NCBI GenBank assembly: GCA_009783525.1
Contig: WRDG01000079.1
Location: 1 to 9,013 of the forward strand
DNA: 9,013 bases
Reading direction: 5' to 3'
Source: Defluviitaleaceae bacterium
Lineage (GTDB): Bacteria > Bacillota > Clostridia > Lachnospirales > WQUN01
Shown: one piece after another, positions 1 through 7,600 of the stretch
Numbering within the stretch: the stretch's first letter is position 1
Layout of the letters: the number at the start of each line of letters is the position of its first letter
Program-made: the position numbers and the translations under genes
The notes under the pieces: model-generated
The model's input: only the letters and a program-made list of their open reading frames with translations
What the model was told of the DNA's origin: nothing
Databases searched by the model: none

Positions 1-772
1 CGTTTCGGATTATGTCCTTGCTTTTTACATACAGCTTCGCGGTTGACGAAACGCCGAGTTTTTTTCGCTGCCCGACAGTATATCTGATAACGCCGCCGTG
101 CATACCGAGAATATTTTTTTCTGTATCAATAAAAAATCCGGGCCGGGAATGTCTGCCGGTTAATGTTTCTATGTATGAAGCATAATCTCCGTCCGGAACG
201 AAACAGATATCTTGACTGTCCGTTTTATTTGCGATCGTCAGGCCGCAGGTTACCGCGAGGCTGCGCACTTCGGCTTTGGACATACTGCCGACCGGAAGCA
301 ATAATCGGTTAACGACATCTTGTTGAAGCGAATGCAAAACATAGCTTTGGTCTTTTGATTCGTCTTTTGCTTTTAACAGCATGCGCCTCGACGACTGCGC
401 GTCATGCACTGTGCGCGCGTAGTGGCCGGTAGCAATGTGTTGGATTCCTTTTTTTTCTGCATATGCGGCCAAAGCGGCAAACTTGATTTCACGGTTGCAT
501 ATTACGCACGGGTTTGGCGTCGATCCTTCCAAATATTTTTTTGCAAACGGTATGACAACCGTATCATTGAAAAACTTCCTGACGTCGATTGTTTCATGTT
601 CGATGCCGAGTTTTTTTGCAACGGCTTTTGCGTCCGCAAGCTCGCGCGCGAAACGTTCGTCGTTTGAAATCATGCGCATAGTCACACCTATGCAGTTGTA
701 ACCCGACTGTTTTAACAGCAATGCGGCAGCCGCGCTGTCAACTCCTCCGCTTAAAGCGATCACTGCATTCAT
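1..772 (-). CDS. mnmA: tRNA-specific 2-thiouridylase MnmA, 5' part (C-terminus beyond the window)
   Basis: MnmA puts sulfur on C2 of the wobble uridine (U34) of tRNAs for Lys, Glu and Gln, using ATP to adenylate the base and persulfide sulfur relayed from a cysteine desulfurase. The 257 codons visible cover the catalytic part; the family is usually about 350-370 residues. Seen: the PP-loop ATP motif SGGVDS at residues 8-13 right after the start; PNPCVICN at 86-93, whose Cys89 fits the first catalytic position; ATGHYAR at 114-120; DSQDICF at 185-191, whose Cys190 fits the persulfide cysteine; and GQRKKLG at 234-240, where the family commonly has GQRKGLG. The segment between the PP-loop strand and Cys89 is short and lacks the paired cysteines common in other MnmA proteins. 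The ATG at 770-772 is chosen because MNAVIALSGG matches the family N-terminus and GGGAG lies 10 bases upstream. A terminator sits just ahead of the gene. Confidence 0.95.
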   Translation of the reverse strand, partial: MNAVIALSGGVDSAAAALLLKQSGYNCIGVTMRMISNDERFARELADAKAVAKKLGIEHETIDVRKFFNDTVVIPFAKKYLEGSTPNPCVICNREIKFAALAAYAEKKGIQHIATGHYARTVHDAQSSRRMLLKAKDESKDQSYVLHSLQQDVVNRLLLPVGSMSKAEVRSLAVTCGLTIANKTDSQDICFVPDGDYASYIETLTGRHSRPGFFIDTEKNILGMHGGVIRYTVGQRKKLGVSSTAKLYVKSKDIIRN

Positions 773-796
773 TTTATCAATTCTCCCGATTACGGC

Positions 797-832
797 AAAA
801 AAAATGGGCGCGGATCAAAATGATCCGCACCC
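797..832 (-). terminator. Rho-independent terminator after the chemoreceptor gene
   Basis: Read on the minus strand, a 12-base-pair stem (arms 821-832 and 806-817, loop of 3 bases) is followed by one A and then eight T (804-797). The only non-Watson-Crick pair, 809 with 829, is G-U in minus-strand RNA but C-A in plus-strand RNA, so the hairpin fits minus-strand transcription. It starts 10 bases after the chemoreceptor stop codon. Confidence 0.93.
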
Positions 833-841
833 TTATTATCA

Positions 842-3100
842 TTAAACTTTAAAATATGAAACCATTTGCTTAAGCAACTCGGCCTGCGAATTTAACTCTT
901 CCGCGGCGGCGGCGGATTCTTCCGATGTAGACGAATTTGTTTGGACAACCTGGGAAATTTGCGACAAACCAATGCTGACTTGCGATATCGCTTCGCTTTG
1001 ATTTTTTGAAGCATCGGCGATCGTTTTAATAATATTTGAAATTTGCGTAACATTTTCGACGATGGTGTTAAGCGATTCCGCCGTGTTTTCCGCTATGCGC
1101 ATTCCTTCTTGCACGCGGTTGTTGGACTCTTCTATCCGCATTGCCGAATCGTCTGCCGAACCTTGGCTTTTGTTTGCCAGGTCACGCACTTCGCCTGCAA
1201 CGACAGCAAAACCGCGTCCGTGATCGCCAACCCGCGCTGCCTCTACCGATGCGTTTAAGGCAAGCAGATTTGTTTGGAAGGCTATATCGGAAATAATTTT
1301 TATGATTTTGGAAATGTTGCTTGACGAATCTTTTATTCCGTTCATCGCATCAAGCATACTGCGCATTTCGTCGTTTCCGGCTATAGCGTTTTTAGTTGAC
1401 CGTTCCGATAATGCGTCGGCGGTTGCGGCGTTTTCAGCATTTTGGATAGTTTGATTATTAATTGTTTCAACCGAAGCTGAAAGTTCTTCAAGTGAGCTCG
1501 CCTGTTCCGAAGCGCCTTCCGCCAATTGCATTGCTGAAGCCGAAATTTGCTTTGCTCCTGCAAGAACCTGTTCGGATGCGGATGAAATTTCCGACATGGT
1601 TTTGTTTAACGAGTCCGCGATGGAATTTATCGAGCTTTTTATTGCGTTAAAATTGCCTATGTATTCGCGGCTGATCGAAACCCTCAAGTCGCCGTCCGCT
1701 ATTGCGGCCAATGTTTCGGTTATTTCATTTATGTAACCGTCTATGGAGGTAACGGTATTGTTCATTCCTATTTTCATATCGGCGAAATCGCCCTTATATG
1801 TACCGGTTACCTGTGTGTTAAATTCGCCGATGGAAATGTGGCGCAAAACGTCTTTAACTTCGGCAATGGGATTTATTACCGAATCCAAAACATCGTTAAG
1901 GCCGACCATTATCATTTGCCAATCGCCGGAATATTTGTCCGCGTTTGCTCTAAACGATAAATTACCGTCGGTTCCGGCTTTAGCTACGACATTTATTTCT
2001 TTGATTATCTCCTCTATGGTTGTGCGGAATTTGGCGACTTGGTCGTTGGCCACACGCTTATCGCCTTTATACGGCTGCAGACGCGCCGTAAAATCGCCGG
2101 CGGCAAATTTTGTAAGAGTGTTTAATATGTCTTTAATCATTGATACATATGATTGAATCATTTCGTTTACGCCGGTTGCGACTTCTTTATAAGCGCCGGC
2201 ATAAAGGTTTTCGTCGATACGGTCGTTTATTTGGCCGTCTTCATGGTTGGCGTGAAGTTTTTCAATGTCGGTTATCATAGTGTTGACGTTTTTAACGACC
2301 ATTGAAAAACTTTTAGCAAGGGTTCCGATTTCGTCGGTTGACGATGTGTCGATGTTGACGTTGAGCGTCCCTTTGGCAACGTTTTCTGCCACGTCAGCAA
2401 GTCTTTTGATGGGTTTTGAAATAATCGAGGATATAAAGAACGCCAACGTGAGAGACAGCAATACAATTATTATTGCAATTACCGTTACGAGCAATGTTGT
2501 CGCGTCTGCCGATTTTTTTGCGCTTTCCGACCATTCTTCGGCAGATTTTTCGGCGATATTCCTGAGTTCTTCGATTTTACTCATCATTTCGTTCATGGAA
2601 TTAACGCTGTCAAGAAGATAACCGATGGTTTTATCATGGTCGCCTTCGCGAGCGGAAATGCTGACCGGGACAACACACTGGCTCATGTAATTTGCGAGAC
2701 TTGTTTTTATGTCGTTTATATGCCGCAACATGTAATTTTTATTTTCATTCGCTTCCCGCAAATCGTTATTTAAATTATTGACAAACTCTTGAATGTAATC
2801 GTTGCAATCAGCAAATTCAATACCCGACAAACGTATATAATTTTCGATTATTGCCGGCTCGTTTCCGTCTGCGAGTGCGGACATTGCCGCAGCGCTGAAA
2901 CGCAGGCTGATCGCGGCTTTTTGCAAATGCAGGATGATAATTTCTCGCTCGTTCGGATAACTGATTACGTAATCGTATTTGTCATCCACATCGATAATAT
3001 TGACGACGGAAACAACAGCCAATCCGATCACCAACATAATAACGAGACCAAAACCGACGATCATTTTGACGCTCATCTTCAGATTGCCGAACCAACCCAT
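842..3100 (-). CDS. Methyl-accepting chemotaxis protein with poly-HAMP linker
   Basis: Transmembrane chemoreceptor that would control a CheA-CheW kinase array in the inner membrane. Seen in 752 residues: TM1 at about 12-34; an extracytoplasmic sensor region of about 165 residues (35-200), rich in predicted helix and with only two cysteines; TM2 at about 202-227; a canonical HAMP domain from 228; further HAMP-like units up to about 500; then a long coiled-coil signalling domain to the C-terminus. The signalling hairpin tip lies at about 606-642 and contains IAFQTNLLALNASVEAAR and GRGFAVVAGEVRDLA, the family hallmark. Glu/Gln/Ala/Ser-rich helices near 528-546 and 720-740 are plausible methylation regions. 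No CheR-binding pentapeptide is seen; the protein ends YFKV. The ATG start has AAGGGG (3108-3113) seven bases upstream. The ligand cannot be told. No other chemotaxis gene is adjacent, so it is an orphan receptor locus. Confidence 0.95.
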   Translation of the reverse strand: MGWFGNLKMSVKMIVGFGLVIMLVIGLAVVSVVNIIDVDDKYDYVISYPNEREIIILHLQKAAISLRFSAAAMSALADGNEPAIIENYIRLSGIEFADCNDYIQEFVNNLNNDLREANENKNYMLRHINDIKTSLANYMSQCVVPVSISAREGDHDKTIGYLLDSVNSMNEMMSKIEELRNIAEKSAEEWSESAKKSADATTLLVTVIAIIIVLLSLTLAFFISSIISKPIKRLADVAENVAKGTLNVNIDTSSTDEIGTLAKSFSMVVKNVNTMITDIEKLHANHEDGQINDRIDENLYAGAYKEVATGVNEMIQSYVSMIKDILNTLTKFAAGDFTARLQPYKGDKRVANDQVAKFRTTIEEIIKEINVVAKAGTDGNLSFRANADKYSGDWQMIMVGLNDVLDSVINPIAEVKDVLRHISIGEFNTQVTGTYKGDFADMKIGMNNTVTSIDGYINEITETLAAIADGDLRVSISREYIGNFNAIKSSINSIADSLNKTMSEISSASEQVLAGAKQISASAMQLAEGASEQASSLEELSASVETINNQTIQNAENAATADALSERSTKNAIAGNDEMRSMLDAMNGIKDSSSNISKIIKIISDIAFQTNLLALNASVEAARVGDHGRGFAVVAGEVRDLANKSQGSADDSAMRIEESNNRVQEGMRIAENTAESLNTIVENVTQISNIIKTIADASKNQSEAISQVSIGLSQISQVVQTNSSTSEESAAAAEELNSQAELLKQMVSYFKV
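1601..2419 (-). other. Chain of six HAMP-type units in the chemoreceptor
   Basis: Residues 228-500 hold one canonical membrane-proximal HAMP domain followed by five HAMP-like units. Each has a helix, a small Gly-(Asp/Glu/Asn/Gln/Thr)-hydrophobic turn, and a second helix. The turn glycines are at residues 244, 289, 335, 379, 425 and 470, giving spacings of 45, 46, 44, 46 and 45. Units 4 to 6 keep a related pattern, Tyr-x-Gly-(Asp/Asn)-(Phe/Trp), a few residues after the turn. HAMP chains of this type pass conformational change from the membrane to the signalling hairpin. The unit boundaries are my reading by eye. Confidence 0.75.
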
Positions 3101-3137
3101 ATTGCATCCCCTTTAGATTTTAATTTTTTGTAAAAAA

Positions 3138-3166
3138 ATAATAAGCGAATCATTTTTTTTTGTCAA
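3138..3166 (-). promoter_or_regulatory. Near-consensus sigma70 promoter for the chemoreceptor gene
   Basis: On the minus strand TTGACA (3166-3161) is followed by a 17-base spacer and TATTAT (3143-3138). The -35 is perfect and the -10 matches five of six bases. An A-tract fills the first part of the spacer. Transcription would start near 3131, giving a leader of about 30 bases that contains the AAGGGG ribosome binding site. The promoter lies 8 bases after the proS stop codon. Confidence 0.85.
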
Positions 3167-3174
3167 CGCAACTC

Positions 3175-4611
3175 TTAATAAGCGCGTCCCCAAACAACCA
3201 TGTGATTTGCTTTTTTGCCGCAGCAAAAACAATCGCCGTTTGGTTCGGAATCGAACGGGATACAACGCGATGTGGCGGAAGCTTTTTCTTTGACTTCTTC
3301 TTCACAGGCTTCGCTGCCGCACCATGATGCGTAAACAAATCCGAGTTTGGAATCGAGAGATTCGTTTAACTCGCCGAGCGTCTTGGCCGACGATGTTCGT
3401 TCATTTTGCTTTTGCAAAGCTTTATCAAACATTTGCTTTTGCATGTTGTTTAATAAATCTGTCAATGCGTTTTCCGCGCCTTCAAGCGGTATTTCCTTTT
3501 TTTCGCCCGAGTCGCGTCTCGCCATTATCACTCGGCCTTTTTCAATATCTTTCGGACCTATTTCAATGCGGACCGGCACGCCCTTCATTTCGTTTTCGGA
3601 AAATTTCCAGCCCGCCGATTTGTCGGTCATGTCTGTTTTGCATCTGAATTTAATTTTTAGTCTGTCATATAATCCTAAAGCCGCGTCCGTCACTCCGGTT
3701 TTATGTTGCGCCACGGGTATAACCACTGTTTGAACTGGTGCGGCATTCGGCGGCAGCACGAGTCCGTTGTTGTCGCCGTGGGTCATGATAAGCCCGCCTA
3801 TAAGCCGTGTGGTAACTCCCCACGACGTTTGGTGGACGTGGCGCAGTTTATTGTCGCGGTCCGTGTATTGAATGCTGAACACTTGCGCGAACCTGTCGCC
3901 GAAATAATGCGAGGTTCCGGCCTGCAATGCTTTGCCGTCGTGCATAAGACATTCGCAAGCATATGTTGCGACCGCTCCGGCAAATTTTTCGCGGTCGGTT
4001 TTTTTGCCTTTAATGACCGGCATCGCTAAAACATTTTCAATCACGTCTGTATAAACGTCGAGCATGCGGAGCGTTTCCTCCAATGCTTCTTCTGCGGTTG
4101 CGTGCGCTGTGTGTCCTTCCTGCCATAAAAATTCTCTCGTGCGTAAAAAAGGGCGAGTGGTTTTTTCCCAGCGCAGAACAGAACACCATTGGTTGTAAAG
4201 CTTTGGCAGGTCGCGCCAAGATTGAATGATGTTTGCGTAATGGGAGCAGAACAATGTCTCAGAAGTAGGGCGGATGCAAAAACGCTCGGCGAGTTTTTCG
4301 CTGCCGCCGTGAGTGACCCATGCTACTTCCGGCGCAAAGCCTTCGATATGGTCCTTTTCTTTTTGCAAAAGATTTTCGGGGATCAGCAGGGGCATATACA
4401 CATTTTCGTGTCCAGTTTGCTTGAATCGTTTATCAAGTTCGCTTTGAAGCAACTCCCATATGGCGTAGCCGTTCGGACGGAAAATAATGCAGCCCCCGGT
4501 TTCGGAATATTCGGCAAGCTCCGCCTTTTTTACAACGTCCGTATACCACTGAGCAAAATCCTGCTCCATGTCGGTAATCGCTTCTACGTTTTGCAAATTT
4601 TTTTCGTTCAC
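3175..4611 (-). CDS. proS: Prolyl-tRNA synthetase, short archaeal/eukaryotic-like type
   Basis: Class II synthetase that charges tRNA-Pro with proline in the cytoplasm. Seen in 478 residues: motif 1 region near 66-80 (ENVYMPLLIPENLL); RPTSE at 114-118; motif 2 near 145-165 with RWEKTTRPFLRTREFLWQEG; the TSHYFG proline-pocket segment at 233-238; motif 3 near 273-291 (GLIMTHGDNNGLVLPP); an anticodon-binding domain from about 294 to 400; and a C-terminal domain with Cys431, Cys436, Cys461, Cys463 and Cys464, which in this subtype can form a metal site, ending WGRAY. Motifs 2 and 3 are close together with no large insertion, so the INS editing domain of the long bacterial ProRS is absent. The start is GTG, seven bases after GGAG. 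The gene begins 20 bases after the activase stop with no terminator between, so co-transcription is likely. Confidence 0.96.
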   Translation of the reverse strand: MNEKNLQNVEAITDMEQDFAQWYTDVVKKAELAEYSETGGCIIFRPNGYAIWELLQSELDKRFKQTGHENVYMPLLIPENLLQKEKDHIEGFAPEVAWVTHGGSEKLAERFCIRPTSETLFCSHYANIIQSWRDLPKLYNQWCSVLRWEKTTRPFLRTREFLWQEGHTAHATAEEALEETLRMLDVYTDVIENVLAMPVIKGKKTDREKFAGAVATYACECLMHDGKALQAGTSHYFGDRFAQVFSIQYTDRDNKLRHVHQTSWGVTTRLIGGLIMTHGDNNGLVLPPNAAPVQTVVIPVAQHKTGVTDAALGLYDRLKIKFRCKTDMTDKSAGWKFSENEMKGVPVRIEIGPKDIEKGRVIMARRDSGEKKEIPLEGAENALTDLLNNMQKQMFDKALQKQNERTSSAKTLGELNESLDSKLGFVYASWCGSEACEEEVKEKASATSRCIPFDSEPNGDCFCCGKKANHMVVWGRAY

Positions 4612-4618
4612 ATTATCA

Positions 4619-4622
4619 CTCC
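4619..4622 (-). promoter_or_regulatory. Ribosome binding site fixing the GTG start of proS
   Basis: GGAG on the minus strand lies 7 bases before the GTG at 4611-4609. An ATG overlapping this start (4613-4611) is followed at once by TGA in another frame, so it cannot begin the protein. This makes the GTG the only well-placed start. Confidence 0.75.
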
Positions 4623-4631
4623 AATATTTTT

Positions 4632-7600
4632 TTATTTTTTCATATTTTTTCGCGCCGCGCTCAACATGAGTTTGATGCGGTTCAATTGGTTCACTTCGCT
4701 TGCACCCGGATCGTAGTCTACTGCCACAATGTTTGAAAGCGGATATTTATTGCGCAATGCTTTAATTATTCCCTTGCCGGTAACGTGGTTCGGCAGGCAT
4801 GCGAACGGCTGCATGCATACAATGTTCGGAACACCCGAATGAATCAGCTCGACCATTTCGGCTGTTAAAAACCAACCCTCGCCGGTTTGGTTGCCAAGTG
4901 ACACAATTGGCGAAGCCATTTCGCCCAGTTCCTTTATGTGGACCGGAGGCTTGAACCTCTCGCTTTTTGTCAAAGCGTCGCGCATGTTCTTCCGGTACAT
5001 TTCTATTAATCCGATGACAGTGTCAGTAATGATTTTTGCTGTTTTGCTTCCGGCTAAATATCGGGCCTTAAACGTGGAGTTGTATGCGCTGTATAAAATA
5101 AAATCAGTTAGGTCCGGCACAACCGCTTCCGCGCCTTCCGCTTCCAACAGCGAAACGATGTCATTGTTTGCCGTAGGATGAAATTTGACAAGAATTTCGC
5201 CGACAACGCCCACGCGAGGTTTTTTTTCGCTGAAGTCGAGCGGCAGGCTATCGAAGTCTTTTACGATTTCGCGGATGTTTTTATTAAATTTTTTTATGTT
5301 TGCCTTTCCTATTTCTTTTTTGCATAAGGCGTTCCATTTTTCGTACAGCCCGTTCGCTGAGCCCGGTTCTTTTTCGTATGGCCTGACCTTGTATAAAACG
5401 CGCATAAACAAATCTCCGTAAACAAGAGATTGAACGGCTCTGTTCATAAGTGCGGGGGTATATTTTATTCCGGGGTTTTTTTCGAGCCCTTGCGCGTTTA
5501 ACGAAATCACAGGCACATGCGGCATACCGGCTTCGCGCAGCGCTTTTCTTATAAATCCGACATAATTTGTCGCGCGGCATCCGCCTCCCGTTTGGCTCAT
5601 TATTATCGAGGTGTTATTTAAATCGTATTCACCGCTCATAAGGGCGTTAAGCACTTGCCCGACTACGATAAGCGCGGGGTAGCACGCGTCGTTGTTTACG
5701 AATTTTAAACCCGTGTCCACGCTTGCGCGGTCCAACGCGGGCATTACCTTGAAACAGTAGCCGCTTGCCGCAAAAGCTTCTTGCAGTATATCGAAATGGA
5801 TGGGCGACATTTGAGGGGCGATGATTGTGTGTTCGCCGCGCATGGCTTTGGTAAAAACCACACGCGGCGGACGCGGGACGGGGGGTTTTGGGCCGACGTT
5901 TTTTTTGCGTCTTTCCGCGAGCGCCGCGAAAAGCGAACGGACACGGATCCTGGCGGATCCTAAATTATTTACTTCGTCGATTTTCAACAGGGTGTAAATT
6001 TTTTCTGAAGCTCCCAATAATTCCGATACTTCGTCCGTCGTCACCGCATCCAGTCCGCAGCCGAACGAATTTAATTGAATCAACTCTACGTCGTTTCTTT
6101 TGCGCGCAAAGCATGCGGCGGCGTAAAGCCGCGTATGATAGGCCCATTGGTCGCGCACTATTAACGGCCGTTCAATTTTGCTCAAGTGAGCGACGCTGTC
6201 TTCGGTTAAAACGACGGCGCCGTATGAATTTATCAGTTCGGGAATGCCGTGATGTATTTCCGGGTCGATATGGTAAGGCCTGCCCGCCAATATAACGCCT
6301 ATGCATTTTTTTTCTTCGATGTACGCGATCGCTTCTTCGCCCATTTTTTGAATATCTGTCCTGAAACGCTGCTGTTCGTCCCAACCGGCGCATGCCGCCA
6401 TCTTAATTTCGTTTGCCGGTATCTGCGGAAATTCCTCGGCGAGTCTTTTGATAAGGACGCGTTTATTATTCAAATTAAAATAGGGGTTGTGGAAGCGGAC
6501 ATTTTTTTCAACGAGTTCTTCGACGTTGTTTTTTATGTTTTCGGGATACGAGGTTACGATCGGACAATTAAAATGATTGTCCGCGTCCTCTATTCCTTTT
6601 TTTTCATACGGTATGCCGGGATAAAAAATATAATCGACGCCGTTTGCAATTAGCGCCATGACATGTCCGTGCGCTATTTTTGCGGGATAACATTCGCTTT
6701 CGCTCGGTATCGATTCGATGCCCATTTCGTAAATTTCGCGGTTTGAACGCGGTGAAAGCTCAACTCTAAAACCGAGCTCGTTAAAAAATGTGAACCACAG
6801 AGGATAGTTTTCATAAATATTTAAAACGCGCGGTATGCCTACGGTTCCGCGGCGAGCTTTTTCGCGCGGCAATGGATCGTATTCAAACAGCTTTTCATAT
6901 TTTTGATCAAAAAGGTTCGGAATGCTTTTGTTTTTATTTTCCGTTCCGAAACCCTGCTCGCACCTGTTGCCCGAAATAAATCTTCGCCCTTCTCCAAACG
7001 TATTGACCGTCAGCAAGCAATTATTTCCGCATCGCTTGCAACGGGTATGAGTGGCGGCGGCTTTAAAATTTATTAATTCGTCGAGCGAAAGCAATGAAGT
7101 TTCGTTTTTTAAACCTGCATCGGCCCACTGTTCGCGCGCGATCAAAGCCGCGCCAAACGCGCCCATTATGCCGGCGATGTCCGGCCTGACTGCTTCGCGT
7201 CCGCTGACGATTTCAAATGCGCGAAGAACCGCTTCGTTATAAAATGTTCCGCCTTGCACGACGATATTTTTGCCGAGTTTTTCCGGATCGGTTAATTTGA
7301 TTACTTTAAGCAGCGCGTTTTTGATTACAGAAAAAGCAAGCCCGGCAGATATGTCCGCGGCGGGCGCTCCTTCTTTTTGCGCCTGCTTGACGCGGGAGTT
7401 CATAAAAACAGTACAGCGCGAACCCAAATCGATCGGATTTTCTGCAAACAATGAAATTTCAGAAAATTTTTCTATTGGCATGTCGAGCGACCGGGCGAAT
7501 GTTTCGATAAACGAACCGCAGCCGGCCGAACAAGCTTCGTTAAGCAAAACCGTATCAATCACTCCGTTTTTTATGCGGAGGCACTTCATATCTTGACCGC

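Noticed and set aside
902..916. GC-rich repeat of the form CGGCGG near the chemoreceptor 3' end
   Set aside because: It encodes the run of alanines in the ESAAAAEEL segment of the receptor coiled coil and has no sign of a separate repeat element.
1743..2156. 137-codon open frame on the plus strand inside the chemoreceptor gene
   Set aside because: It lies fully antisense to a certain coding region, has no clear ribosome binding site, and its protein resembles nothing I recognise.
3121..3160. T-runs and A-runs after proS as a possible terminator
   Set aside because: No GC-rich hairpin precedes them on the minus strand; they form the spacer and leader of the chemoreceptor promoter.
4189..4716. 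175-codon plus-strand open frame overlapping the proS and activase ends
   Set aside because: It is antisense to two well-supported genes and lacks start signals; its length follows from the composition of the opposite strand.
5888..6295. 135-codon Arg-rich plus-strand open frame within the activase gene
   Set aside because: Highly basic, low-complexity translation antisense to a conserved domain; typical shadow frame.
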